A DNA stretch of 64,000 bases from Rhizobium sophorae (GCF_013087515.1 NZ_JABFCN010000001.1:62001-126000), one strand, 5' to 3'; shown: positions 17,833 to 28,200, counted from the stretch's first letter. Made by a program: numbers and translations. The notes: generated by a model not told the origin, from the letters alone.

Positions 17833-18926
17833 GGGCGTGGCTCCTGTCCGAGTTGCACTTTCTGTCCATCGGTGAGTTCATCAACGCCGGCGATGACGAT
17901 CTCTTCGCCTTCCCGCAGGCCCGCTTGAACCAGGACGGAACGGGGGGCGGATGCCGGGCCATCGAGTTCAACCGTCCTCAGGACGACCTCGGCCCTGGCG
18001 CGATCCACCACCCATACCTGGCTGCCACCGCCTTCGTGGCGGATGGCGGAGAGCGGCAGCGTGATCGCCTGCTTCCTTTCTCCAGCAAGCGGCGTCGCGG
18101 TGACCACGGCGCCAAGGCGGAAGATGTCCGGCGCCTGATCGATCCCGATCTTCAGCCGATAGGTGCGGGTATTGGCGTCGGCCTGCGGCGCGATCTCGCG
18201 GACGACGCCAATGGCCTGGATCCTGTTGTCGAGCTGAAGAGCGACGTTGAAGCGGTCGTCCAGGCGAACGCGACTGAACTGCGCTTCCGGCACGTCGACG
18301 ACCACGTCGCGCTGCTCGAGGCGTGCCAGTTTCAAGACCGGCTGGCCGGCCGAAACCGTCTGTCCCATTTCTGCGGACGTGGCGGTCACGACGCCATCGA
18401 ACTCGGCCCTCAGCTCGGCATAGCCGAGCTGCTCATGCGCCTTGGCAAGGCTGGCCGTCGCTTTCGCGACATTGGCGGCAGCCGATTTGAGCTGCTGTTC
18501 GGCAAGATCATGATCTGCAATGCTTGCTGCGCTGCTTTGCATAAGCTTTCGCTTGCGGGTTTCCGTCGTCGCGGCGTTCTCCAACTGCGCCTGGGCGTTG
18601 CGCAGTTCGGCTTCCGCGCTCCTGACTGCGAGCTGAAGAGTGAGGGGATCGATTTCCGCCAGGACAGCGCCCTTGCGCACCAGGTCGCCAACATCGACCT
18701 TGCGAGAGACCATTCGCCCGAGCGTCCGAAACGCCAGGTCAGTCTCGATGCGTGCCCGCACCACGCCGGGCGAGCTTGCGATTTTGGCCTGTTCGGCCGT
18801 AGCCATGACAACTTTGACTGGACGCGGCGTCGCCGCCTCCCCTGCGACGGAGTTCTGATCGCAGCCTGCAAGCAATGACACTGACAGAAGAAGCGGGAGA
18901 GCGGTATATATGCGATTGAGGGTCAT
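17829..18926 (-). CDS. RND periplasmic adaptor (membrane fusion protein) 2
   Basis: A 365-residue lipoprotein adaptor: lipobox LLAGCDQ (Cys ~22), lipoyl half-motif (GRMVSRKVDVGDLVRKGAVLAEID), a long alpha-hairpin (~75-170), the second lipoyl half (YAELRAEFDGVVTATSAEMGQTV) and beta-barrel domains. It bridges the RND pump and an outer-membrane channel. Start lies 1 bp after the stop of adaptor 1, and its stop overlaps the pump start. It shares architecture but only modest identity with adaptor 1, so the two are not a recent duplication. Confidence 0.93.
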   Translation of the reverse strand: MTLNRIYTALPLLLSVSLLAGCDQNSVAGEAATPRPVKVVMATAEQAKIASSPGVVRARIETDLAFRTLGRMVSRKVDVGDLVRKGAVLAEIDPLTLQLAVRSAEAELRNAQAQLENAATTETRKRKLMQSSAASIADHDLAEQQLKSAAANVAKATASLAKAHEQLGYAELRAEFDGVVTATSAEMGQTVSAGQPVLKLARLEQRDVVVDVPEAQFSRVRLDDRFNVALQLDNRIQAIGVVREIAPQADANTRTYRLKIGIDQAPDIFRLGAVVTATPLAGERKQAITLPLSAIRHEGGGSQVWVVDRARAEVVLRTVELDGPASAPRSVLVQAGLREGEEIVIAGVDELTDGQKVQLGQEPRP

Positions 18927-18927
18927 C

Positions 18928-19992
18928 TCACTTGCCTTCCCAGGCGACTGCCTGGCCTTCCTTGAGAAATTTTCCGCCTTCGGTGACGATCAGGTCTTGT
19001 ACGGCGACGCCGCCGGTGACGACGAAATCGCTCTGGCGGTATCGGGCGACCGATATCTTGCGGAGCGAAACGGAATGGTTTTGGGTGTTGACGAGCCACA
19101 CGGCGGGTTCGCCTTCGGCCGATGCGATCGCGGTGTAGGGCAGCACGATTCCGTCGCGCGGTGAGGCCCGCAGCTTGCCGACCACAGGCGTGCCGAGCGG
19201 CCATTGCGCGACCTCCTGGAGCCCCACCTTGATCCGGATCGTGCCTGCCTTCGCGTCAATGACGGGCGAAACCTCGCGTATGCTGGCATCAACGTCGAGC
19301 GATGGGTCCGAGACCGGTGCGACCTCGACATCGTTCAGCGGCCGGCCATCCAGAAAGAAGGCCTCGAAGACATCGAACACCGCATCCCGTGGTCCGTCAT
19401 GGGCGAGCGTAAAGGCCGACTGCGCTGCTGACACCACCTGCCCGGCTTCGATTCCGCGCGCCGTGATGATGCCGTCCGCGGCGGCCTTCAACTCAGTGTA
19501 GGACAGCGCGTCCTCTGCCGTCGCGAGCGCGGCCTCGGCGGCCTCGAGGGAAGCCTGCGCACTCAGCAGCTCCTTCTGCGCATCGTCAAAGACCGCCCGC
19601 GGAACAGCCTGCGACTGCAGGAGCGACTTCGCCCGGTCGAAGGCGAGTGTCTTCTGCCTGGTGACGGCCTGCGCCGACTCAAGCGCCGCACGGGCGACGC
19701 TGACGTCCGCCTGTTGTTCCGTGTCGTTGAGCCGGGCAAGGACGTCGCCAGCGTGGACATGCGATCCGACGTCGACCCTTCTCTCAAGAACCCGGCCGCT
19801 GACGCGAAAGGAGAGTTCGGTCTGAACCCTTGCCTTCACCTCGCCGGTGATTTCTGCACCCGGTTGATACTGCGCGTTCGACGCCGCAACGACGCGGACG
19901 TGCTGCGGCGGCGGCGCCACTTCAGCTTTCTCCTCGCAGGCAGCCAGAACTGCGCAGGCGAGACCAATTCCCAGCAATCGAAAGGACTGCAT
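18928..19992 (-). CDS. RND periplasmic adaptor (membrane fusion protein) 1
   Basis: A 354-residue lipoprotein adaptor and the first gene of the efflux operon. The lipobox is AVLAACEE (Cys ~19), followed by lipoyl (GRVLERRVDVGSHVHAGDVLAR), alpha-hairpin and beta-barrel regions. The ATG at 19992 is chosen because CCGGAG lies 6-11 nt upstream; an ATG at 20028 has no ribosome binding site. The promoter is inferred inside the 44-bp operator at 20078-20121 (minus-strand TTGACG, 17-bp spacer, TAAGTG), giving a leader of ~90 nt. Confidence 0.92.
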   Translation of the reverse strand: MQSFRLLGIGLACAVLAACEEKAEVAPPPQHVRVVAASNAQYQPGAEITGEVKARVQTELSFRVSGRVLERRVDVGSHVHAGDVLARLNDTEQQADVSVARAALESAQAVTRQKTLAFDRAKSLLQSQAVPRAVFDDAQKELLSAQASLEAAEAALATAEDALSYTELKAAADGIITARGIEAGQVVSAAQSAFTLAHDGPRDAVFDVFEAFFLDGRPLNDVEVAPVSDPSLDVDASIREVSPVIDAKAGTIRIKVGLQEVAQWPLGTPVVGKLRASPRDGIVLPYTAIASAEGEPAVWLVNTQNHSVSLRKISVARYRQSDFVVTGGVAVQDLIVTEGGKFLKEGQAVAWEGK

Positions 19993-20077
19993 TTTTTGCT
20001 CCGGTACGGTTTGCGAAGAGAGCCGCATTGTTAATCGGCCGGCTTCAATCTGCTGTGTGTAACAGGCCATCGCCCGA

Positions 20078-20121
20078 TGTTGACAACGCCCACTTAAAGG
20101 CAAAAGTGGGCGCCGTCAACA
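20078..20121. promoter_or_regulatory. 44-bp TetR-type operator/promoter, copy A (RND operon)
   Basis: Outer arms TGTTGAC (20078-20084) and GTCAACA (20115-20121) enclose exactly 30 bp. Inside lies a second inverted repeat, GCCCACTT / AAGTGGGC (20088-20095 with 20104-20111). On the minus strand the arms supply TTGACG-N17-TAAGTG, a good -35/-10 pair for the efflux operon. A third TGTTGAC (20137-20143) starts the promoter of the divergent TetR pseudogene. The same 44-bp layout recurs at 32335-32378 and 38341-38384. Confidence 0.8.
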
Positions 20122-20173
20122 TATGACGGGCAAGAATGTTGACACGGGCAACTTAAAACCTAAATGGACGAAT

Positions 20174-20756
20174 ATGACCCAGGACATTTCCACGACAGCG
20201 CCGCGCCCGGATCACCCTGGTGACCTGCACAGGGCGATCGTCGAGGCCGCACTCGATGTCCTCAGCGAGTCCCAGAGCACGGAATTTTCGCTTCGGGAGC
20301 TCGCCCGACGCGCGGGCGTCAGTTACAGACGCCCGTAGCAACACTTCGCCGACAAGCGCGAATTGCTGGCCGCCGTTCGGCGGTGGGATTTGAGCTCCTT
20401 GCGAAGCAAATGAGCGACGCGACGAAGGAACTCGACAGTCCGCGCGAGCGGCTGGCAGCTATAGCGCGCGCCTACGTTTTGCGGCGGCGTCAACAATCCT
20501 GCGCTCTACAGATTGTGTTCAGAGGCTATCTCGCCGGCCAGGACAACGGGCGCCCCGCTGTCGAAAGAACTGCGGCAGAGAACATAAGAGCGCTTTTGGT
20601 GAATGCGATAAGCGACAGCGAGCTCGGGCGGCCCATTCCGAACACGGCCGCACGAAGGCGCTGACCGAAAGCGTCTTGCAAGGCATGCTCGACAGATTGG
20701 CGAATAGTATCCTCGCTATACCAACAGAAGCGTGGGGTAGGACTCGGCCTGTCTAA
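20174..20756 (+). pseudogene. TetR regulator pseudogene, paralogue of the gene at 38436
   Basis: The first ~50 residues (MTQDISTTAPRPDHPGDLHR onward through SLRELARRAGVS) match the intact TetR at 38436 nearly residue for residue. The reading frame then breaks at ~20330 (stop in place of the NAPYKHFADK recognition-helix region), resumes at 20383 in another frame (FELLAKQMSDATKELDSPRE), and is broken again before a deletion of roughly 45 codons. The last ~90 bp match the paralogue's 3' end. It lies divergent to the RND operon, whose local repressor it must once have been. Confidence 0.85.
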
Positions 20757-20946
20757 TAAAACGTCCCGAGCCTCGCGCCCGGCGACGTGCTGACATTTTG
20801 GCGAAGATGCTTGAACTGGGGCTGATGTTTTGCTGGCGACCGTACGGGTGACTTCCGCACTCAAATCAAAAATACCCAGGATTGGGGTGCACCGCTCGCG
20901 GAACGCCTCCCCTGTCCGAGGTTGGGAATATCCAACCGACCTTAGC

Positions 20947-21171
20947 CTAAGCCGCGGTCAACACATCTCCGACCTGGATATACGACGACTTGGCCTTCGC
21001 AACCTTCTCCCTCAGAGCAGCCAACTCTTCAGCAAGCAGTTCCACGGCCATCTTCTGGACGGCCGCCTTCAACCGATCCTCAACTTCGAAACTGTCCAGC
21101 ATGTAACTGGTTATTGCGTCTTTCATCAGTTCTTCGATGGCAGGATCATTCTGCTCCAGCGTGTCAGTCAT
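20947..21171 (-). CDS. Small acidic helical protein, unknown function
   Basis: A 74-residue protein (MTDTLEQNDPAIEELMKD...), rich in Glu, Ala and Leu, predicted to be helical with a possible short coiled coil (AVELLAEELAALREKVAKAK). AAAGGAAG lies 6-13 nt before the ATG, which supports translation. No family recognised. It sits in a poorly coding stretch between the TetR pseudogene and the glycoamylase pseudogene. Confidence 0.5.
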   Translation of the reverse strand: MTDTLEQNDPAIEELMKDAITSYMLDSFEVEDRLKAAVQKMAVELLAEELAALREKVAKAKSSYIQVGDVLTAA

Positions 21172-21361
21172 ACTGTGCTTCCTTTGGTGCGGGCATTCCC
21201 TGCAGTTGGCACCTTTGAGGCTAGTCTGAAAGCGCTATCTCAGTCCATAATACTCAGGGAAGACTTTCTGAATTCTGGTATGCTCATTTCCTCCTTTGGT
21301 TTAGCCCACTCCACCAGATTTCGGAGTCTATCGAGCTTAATCTTCCTCGGTTGGGGGGATT

Positions 21362-21538
21362 ATGGATGTGCAGGAAGCCTTAACCAGCAAGGCTTGGCAG
21401 AGGGCGCAGTGGCTATTCCAGTTTGGAGACACAGCTGATAGGATGGGAAAGATCAAAGTCGGCGCCCACGGCGAGGGTGGGAGCGTTTGGATCGGCGGGT
21501 TTTGGGGCACGCACGACATCCGCGCCGTAATTGGTTAG
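21362..21538 (+). CDS. Possible 58-aa small protein
   Basis: ATG at 21362 follows TTGGGGGGATT, a reasonable ribosome binding site. The 58-residue product (MDVQEALTSKAWQRAQWLFQ...) is Trp-rich with a Gly-rich C-terminal half (VGAHGEGGSVWIGGFWG). No family is recognised; it could also be the tail of a decayed gene. It runs just into the start of the glycoamylase pseudogene. Confidence 0.35.
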   Translation: MDVQEALTSKAWQRAQWLFQFGDTADRMGKIKVGAHGEGGSVWIGGFWGTHDIRAVIG

Positions 21539-22860
21539 CAACCATGCCCGAAATCATGTCGACCGACCGCTCCCTCGACCGTTTGCCAACCAGGACCTGG
21601 GGCGGCTGCAGTTCACCACCTTGCTATACTATCTCCAATGCACGAACCCGGACAACGGTCTGGTTCGCGACAAAACCGAACCGAACGCCCCGGCAAGCAT
21701 CGCGGCAATTGGCATGGCTCTGGCGACAATTCCCGTTGTTGTCGAGCGTGGGTTAATCATTCGCGAATTTGCTGCAAAGATCACCCGCAAGCGCTTGCGG
21801 TTTTTGATGGAATGCCCGCAGGGGCCGGAGCCCGATGCATCCGGGTACAGGGGGTTTTTCTATCATTTTCTGGACATCGAAACGGGCCGCCGGGGCCTGG
21901 CAATGCGAATTGTCCACTATCGACTCGGCTTTCCTGTTCGCCGGCGCCCTGACCGCAGCGACCTATTTTGATGGCGATACGGCCGATGAGGCAGAAATCC
22001 GCCAGCTTGCGACGGCGCTTTACGAGCGAGCCGACTGGATGTGGGCTTGCGATGGCGGCCCCACTTTGACGCATGGCTGGCACCCGGAAAGCGGGTTTAT
22101 TCCCTATCGCTGGCGCGGTTACGATGAGGGTCTGCTGCTGTACATTCTCGGGTTGGGATCGCCAACCCATCCATTGCCACCGGAGAGTTACGCCGCCTAC
22201 ACCGCGAGCTATGAATGGCGAAACTTCTATGGTCGCGAATTGCTTTACTCGGGGCCGCTTTTTACCCACCAGTTGTCGCACATGTGGGTAGACTTTCGAG
22301 GCATTCGTGACGAGTTCATGCGCCAGCACCACAGCGACTACTTTGAAAACAGCCGGCAGGCATCGTTCGTGCAGCAGGAATACGCAATTCGCAACCCAAT
22401 GGGTTTTGGGGGTTATGGGGAATATTGTTGGGGGTTTACTGCCTGCGACGGACCAGGTTGGGGTAAGCGGGCGATCAATGGCGTCGATCGGGAGTTCTTC
22501 GACTACAACGCCCGAGGCGCGCCCTTCGGACCTGACGATGGCACCGTCGCGCCGTGGGTCGTTGTCGCCTCGCGGCCGTTCGCGCCGGAGATCGTCGTAC
22601 CGACAGTGCTCAAGTTTGCGCGAATGAAGCTCGGCATGACGCGACTTTACGGTTTCAAACCGTCGTTCAACCAGACCTATGCCGTGGAAAACAGTCCCAC
22701 CGGATGGTGGATAAGTCCCTATCACTTTGGTATTGACCAAGGTCCGGTGGTGCTGATGATCGAAAACTACCGGACCGGTTTGCTCTGGAGCATCATGCGT
22801 CAATGCAAGCCCCTGTTGATCGGATTGCGTCGCGCGGGATTTTCAGGAGGGTGGCTTTAG
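21531..22860 (+). pseudogene. Glycoamylase-family glycosidase, frameshifted
   Basis: Family of bacterial glycoamylase proteins (~430-470 residues, alpha/alpha barrel). The N-terminal third is read from 21531 (LQFTTLLYYLQCTNPDNGLV ... GYRGFFYHFLDIETGRR). The remainder is in the next frame from ~21898 (WQCELSTIDSAFLFAGALTA ... to GFSGGWL at 22860). The join falls in GGGCCGCCGGGGCCTGG (21884-21900), where one extra base would explain the shift. A sequencing error, a real mutation or slippage at the G-run cannot be told apart here. The rest is well conserved (GPLFTHQLSHMWVDFRGI, GYGEYCWG), so inactivation, if real, is recent. Confidence 0.8.
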
Positions 22861-22930
22861 ATTGGATGCGCTGGGTTCCCGCGCCCGCCTAGTTGGTACC
22901 GACCCTTTTCCCAGGAAGGGTCTTGCAACC

Positions 22931-23326
22931 TCATGAACCGCTTTCGCCCTCGCTACTCAGAGCCAGCGCAGAACGGATGCAATCAAGCAAAACCTGTTCG
23001 CCAAACGGTTTTGTCAGGCAGCCGACGATGTCCGCGCCCAACGCAGACGCGCGCACATTCTTTTCGGGAAAAGCGGTGATCAGAACAGTCGGAATGTTCT
23101 TGCCCAGCGCCACGAGCCGGCGGTGCAGATCAAGCCCGCTCATTCCGGGCATATTGATGTCCGTCACGAGGCAGTCCGTGCGGCGGATATGAGGGAATCT
23201 CAAGAAATCATCCGCGGATGAAAAGGTCTCGGCGTCGAATCCCATCGACCTCATGAGCCCCTTGATAGCCTCCCGCATCGACTCGTCGTCGTCGACGATC
23301 GCAATCAGAGGTTTTTTGGTTGGCAC
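22931..23326 (-). CDS. Single-domain response regulator (receiver only)
   Basis: A 131-residue CheY-like receiver. Acidic pocket IAIVDDDE, phospho-acceptor Asp in CLVTDINMPGMSG, Thr in VLITAF and Lys in CLTKPF are all present. There is no output domain, so it may be a phosphate sink or bind a partner. The GTG at 23326 has GGGAGG 6-11 nt upstream, whereas the longer reading from 23425 adds Arg-rich sequence without a family match. It is divergent from the FixJ-type regulator at 23908. Confidence 0.88.
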   Translation of the reverse strand: MPTKKPLIAIVDDDESMREAIKGLMRSMGFDAETFSSADDFLRFPHIRRTDCLVTDINMPGMSGLDLHRRLVALGKNIPTVLITAFPEKNVRASALGADIVGCLTKPFGEQVLLDCIRSALALSSEGESGS

Positions 23327-23426
23327 TGCCGCCTCCCGACTTCGCGATCGGCGTCGTGCCGAATTAGCGTTGTGGCGCGCTTGGCTGGATGGATTTAGTA
23401 TTGAGCGGCGACAAAGGCAGCGCAAG

Positions 23427-23442
23427 CTATACGATCGTATAG
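23427..23442. promoter_or_regulatory. 16-bp perfect palindrome upstream of receiver gene
   Basis: CTATACGATCGTATAG is its own reverse complement. It lies 100 bp upstream of the GTG start of the receiver gene, inside the 581-bp gap 23327-23907. Otherwise the gap shows no gene that I can support; short frames there lack ribosome binding sites and families. Confidence 0.45.
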
Positions 23443-23907
23443 AGGGTCTAAGACTTGCGGCAACGAGCGGGGCATCTGTCCCAAAACACCCTCGTCCCGA
23501 TTAGAATATTCCGGTGAAGGACTTCTTTTCGATCGTACGCAATTTGTGCTCGATCACTCGGCACAGCGTCGCTAGTGCTAGAGGTTTGCTTGCCTCGCGC
23601 CGCCCGATACTTGCGGCACGCGCCCCCTTGTGACGGTAGACGCCGGCCATGTGGCGCATCGGCACGCCATGGCAGATTGCAGGACGCAAGCGCTCTCGGG
23701 GGCGCCCGCATCTAGCCTTGTGGCCGAGGTAATTATCGCGCATTCTGGTGTGCGAAAGAAACCCGTTTCGGCACTAGTGAAGGAGAGAGGAGGAGTGTTT
23801 TCATCGCGTGACTGGCGCTCTGCTGGTTGGGCTTCGCCCGCTGCTGCTGCAGTGGGGGTAGATAGTATACATCCCAAAACGCCGATTCACCTTGGGGGCT
23901 CTGACAT

Positions 23908-24546
23908 TTGACCGAGGCGCCAGCAACCATCATTGTCATTGATGATGACCCGGAAGTCCGCGAGGCGCTGGGCAGTCTGCTGCGTTCCGTCGGCTTTGCC
24001 GTCAATCTCCTCGCTTCGGTGGGCGACTTCCTCAGGTCTGGGCGACCCAACGGACCGACCTGTCTCGTGCTCGATGTCCGGCTTCCGGGACAAAGCGGTC
24101 TTGATTTTCAGCTCGAGCTGTCGCGAGAAAATATTCAGCTGCCGATCGTCTTCATCACCGGGCACGGCGACATTCCCATGTCTGTCCAGGCGATGAAAGG
24201 GGGCGCGGTCGAGTTCCTGACGAAACCGTTCCGAGACCAGGATTTGCTCGACGCCGTTCACGTCGGCCTGGCGCGCGACCGCGTGTGGCTTGAAAATGAA
24301 AAGGCATTGGCGACGGTGCGGGCGCGTTTCGATAGCCTGACCCCGCGGGAGCGCGAGGTGATGGCTTTGGTGGTGACCGGACGGCTCAACAAGCAGATTG
24401 CCGGCGATCTAGGCGTGAGCGAGATTACCGTGAAGGTTCACCGCAGCCAGGTCATGCAGAAGATGGGCACCAGATCCCTGCCCGAACTCGCGCGTATGGC
24501 TGACAAGCTGATGCTCGCGCCGGGAAAGCCGCAAACGCACTCATAA
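23908..24546 (+). CDS. FixJ/NarL-type response regulator
   Basis: A 212-residue regulator. The receiver at 1-125 has IIVIDDDPE, acceptor Asp in CLVLDVRLPGQSG, VFITGHGDIPMSV and EFLTKPF; the LuxR-type DNA-binding domain at ~140-200 has LTPREREVMALVVTGRLNKQIA and VSEITVKVHRSQVMQKMG. The start codon is TTG (23908) after CTTGGGGGCTC. It precedes the giant sensor kinase by ~750 bp, its likely phosphodonor. The GDIPMSVQAMKGGAVEFL text is typical of rhizobial FixJ relatives. Confidence 0.92.
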   Translation: MTEAPATIIVIDDDPEVREALGSLLRSVGFAVNLLASVGDFLRSGRPNGPTCLVLDVRLPGQSGLDFQLELSRENIQLPIVFITGHGDIPMSVQAMKGGAVEFLTKPFRDQDLLDAVHVGLARDRVWLENEKALATVRARFDSLTPREREVMALVVTGRLNKQIAGDLGVSEITVKVHRSQVMQKMGTRSLPELARMADKLMLAPGKPQTHS

Positions 24547-24701
24547 AGGTCTTGGCTGCCCGTATAGGTCACCCCCTCCTTATTGGTAACCGATCCTTCC
24601 GGGTGGCCAATAGCCCGGGCGGGAGCCCTCCTCTATCGTGTGGGTTCATTTCCTCCCCTCCTCCCAGGAGGCCGTATCGCCACCGATCCGGCCCGCCTTT
24701 G

Positions 24702-24731
24702 GCCTCCCACCCCAGCGGGAGGCTTCTTTTT
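24702..24731 (+). terminator. Rho-independent terminator after FixJ-type gene
   Basis: Stem GCCTCCC (24702-24708) / GGGAGGC (24717-24723), loop of 8 nt, then TTCTTTTT. It is ~155 bp past the stop codon of the response regulator. The remainder of the 24547-25295 gap is GC-rich and carries one more hairpin (25031). Confidence 0.75.
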
Positions 24732-25030
24732 GGCCTCAGTGCCGGCAAGACACTTTCGACTCCAATAGCTCAGACCATCGCCCCAGTCATTGTTGGAGGG
24801 CCCAGGATGACTTCGCCGACATGACTCCCTGAGCAGAATTTCGCTGATGGGTATCGGTGCCGGTATTCCAAAGTATCGCAAGACGAAACCACGGTATAAT
24901 TTCCCGTCGTCCCTTCCATCGCTAGTCTCTGCTCGTGCCTCGGGACAGGCAGGTAGCGAATCCCCCCGTTGCTACCACCAAGCTTCGGCGCTCCCTCCAT
25001 TCGAAGCTCTGCGGGTCCACGATCCGCCCG

Positions 25031-25058
25031 ACCGCCCAGCAGCCGCTGGGCGGTCTTT
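25031..25058 (+). terminator. Hairpin with short T-tract before the giant kinase gene
   Basis: Perfect 8-bp stem ACCGCCCA (25031-25038) / TGGGCGGT (25047-25054), followed by CTTTCAT. The T-run is weak. It sits ~235 bp ahead of the kinase start, so it could be an attenuator in that gene's leader or the end of an unseen short transcript. Confidence 0.5.
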
Positions 25059-25295
25059 CATAGAGGTGGACCACGTATCGAACGGGCGGGTGTGGGCCGC
25101 TCGTTGTTGGGACGAACAGGCGAGATGTGGTAAGAAGGTGAGGAAGTGGTTGCGGTTCGTCATATGTGCTCGCTGTGGCCAATTTGATGGGACGGATCTC
25201 CGAAACGAAAGTGGCAGTGCCAGATGCGACAGGCGAGATGACGAAGTCGGCAAGCAGGCACATCCTCTTTCTTCGGCGTTGGTGGAGATGGCAGT

Positions 25296-28200
25296 TTGGA
25301 GGTTCTTTGGGAGGACGGTGATCGCGTGTTCCACCGGGAACGGCGCCGGGGGGCCGACGGCAAGTGGAACCCGGTACTGGTCGTGCTTTCGGCCCTTGAG
25401 CACCCGACACCTTCGAGCCTCGGCCGCCTCGACCATGAATATGGATTGAAGGATGAGCTCGATAGCGCGTGGGCGGTGCGACCGCTTGAGTTGGTGCGCG
25501 AAGGCAGCCGGACCATGCTGGTGCTTGAAGATCCGGGCAGCGAGCCGCTCGCCCGGCGGCTCGGAACGGCAATGGAAACGGAGCTTTTCTTGCGCCTCGC
25601 GATTGGCATCGCCGCTGCGCTCGGCAGGGCCCACCAGCGCGGTCTCGTCCACAAGGACATCAAGCCGGCCAATATCCTGGTAACGGGCACGGGCGCCGAG
25701 GTGCGGCTAACCGGCTTCGGGATCGCCTCGCACCTCTCCCGCGAGCGGCAGGCGCTCGAGCCGCCCGAAGTAGTCGCCGGAACGCTTGCCTACATGGCCC
25801 CCGAGCAGACCGGGCGCATGAACCGCTCGATCGACTCCCGCAGCGACCTTTATGCGCTCGGCGTGACCCTCTACGAAATACTGACCGGGAGCCTGCCCTT
25901 TTCCGCCTCCGACCCAATGGAATGGGTGCATTGCCACATCGCACGGCAGCCGACACCGCCCAACGAGCGGGTGGTGGATGTTTCACCGGCAGTCTCGGCC
26001 ATCGTCATGAAGCTGCTCGCCAAGACGGCCGAGGAACGATACCAGACCGCAGGCGGCGTCGAGCACGATCTGAGCCGCTGTCTCAGCCAATGGGAAATGC
26101 AGGGCCGGATTGACGCATTCCCGCTCGGCGAACGCGATATCCCGGACCGCCTGCTGGTTCCCGAGAAGCTATACGGGCGGGAGCACGAGGTCGAGACCTT
26201 GCTCACTGCCTTCGACCGCGTGGTGTTGAGCGGGGCGCCGGAGTTGGTGTTGGTCTCTGGCTATTCCGGCATCGGCAAGTCGGCGGTGGTCAATGAACTC
26301 CACAAAGTTCTGGTGCCGCCGCGCGGGCTGTTCGCATCAGGCAAATTCGACCAGTACAAGCACGACATCCCTTATGCGACCCTGGCGCAGGCCTTTCAGG
26401 GCCTGCTCAAAGGGCTCCTCGCGAAGAGCGAGGCCGATTTGGCACCGTGGCGCGAGGCGCTGATCGCGACGCTCGGACCCAACGGACAGCTGATGGTCGA
26501 TCTCGTCCCCGAACTGAAGCTCATCATCGGCGACCAGCCGCCGGTCGCTGAACTTCCGCCACAGGACGCGCAACGGCGATTCCAGCTGATATTCCGGCGG
26601 TTCATCAGCGTCTTTGCCCGACCCGAACATCCGCTGGCGCTGTTCCTCGACGATCTCCAATGGCTCGACGCGGCGACGCTCGACCTGCTGGAAGATCTGC
26701 TGACCCAGTCGGATATGCAGCAGCTCATGCTGATCGGTGCCTATCGCGACAACGAAGTCACCGCCGCCCATCCGCTGATGCGGAAGCTTGACGCGATCAA
26801 GACCGCCGGCGGCAAGGTCTCGGAGATCACGCTTGCGCCGCTTACTAAAGACTATCTCCGGCAGTTGATTGCGGATGCGCTCCACTGTCAGCCCGATCGT
26901 GCAGCCCCGCTCGCACAAATGATGCACGACAAGACCGGCGGCAATCCGTTCTTCGTCCGTCAGTTCCTGTTTTCCCTCGCCGAAGAGGGGATGCTCACCT
27001 TCGATCATGACGCGGCATGCTGGTCCTGGGATCTCGAGCGCATTCATGCCAAGGGATACACCGACAACGTCGTGCACCTCATGGTCGGCAAGCTCGCACG
27101 CCTGCCGCCCCAAACGCGGGAGGCGTTGCAGCAGTTCGCTTGTCTGGGAACCATCGCAAATACCAGGATGCTTTCCCTGGTGCTCGGGATCCCGGAGGAG
27201 CAAGTCCCTGGGGGCCTATGGCCTGCCGTCGCTCATGAACTGCTCGAGCGTCTGGCAGGCGCCTACCGGTTCGTCCACGATCGCGTTCAGGAAGCCGCCT
27301 ATTCGCTGATCCCGGAGGAGCGACGCGGCGAGTTGCACCTTCGCATAGGGAGACTGCTTGCGGCGAACACTGCGCCGGCGCTGATTGACGATTCTGTTTT
27401 CGAAATTGTCAGCCAGCTCAATCGCGGAGCCGCACTTATCACCTCAGCTGAGGAGCGCGAGCAACTGGCCGAGCTCAATCTGCTGGCCGGCAAGCGCGCC
27501 AAGGCCTCGACGGCATACGCCTCGGCGCTCAACTATTTTGTTGCCGGCACGTTACTGCTTTCGGGAGACGCCTGGGAGCGCCAGCACCAACTGGCGTTCG
27601 CCCTTGAGCTGAACCGAGCCGAATGCGAGTTCCTCCTTGGCGCGCTGGCGGCCGCGGAGGAGCGGTTAGCAGAGCTTTCCAATGTTGCTGTCTGCACCGA
27701 CGATCAAGCTGCTGTCGCCTGCCTGCGCATCGATCTCTATGCTGCGCTCGGTCAGACCAGTCGCTCCGCCGCGGTCGGTCTCGACTACCTGAGGCAGTAT
27801 CTCGGCATCGACTGGTCGCCGCATCCCCCCGACGAGGAGGTTCGGCGCGAATACGACCGGATCTGGTCGCAGCTCGGGAGCCGCGCGATCAAGGAGCTCA
27901 TTGATCTCCCGTTGATGAGCGACCCAGCATCCTCCGCGACGCTGGATATTCTCACCCGGCTCGTTGGGGCGGTATGGCATACCGACGCGAACCTGGCATG
28001 CATGGCAATCTGCCTGGCCGTGAATCTGAGCCTCGAGCGCGGCAACAGCGACGGCTCCTGCTACCACTATGTGTCGCTTGGCTATATTGCCGGGCCGCGC
28101 TTCGGCGACTATGAGGCCGGTTTCCGCTTCGGTCAGCTAGGCTGCCAACTGGTCGAAAAGCACGACCTGAAGCGCTTTCAGGCCAGGACTTACAAAGACT

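Noticed and set aside
24547..25295. Riboswitch in the leader of the giant kinase gene
   Set aside because: Two hairpins are present, but no known aptamer motif could be matched by eye.
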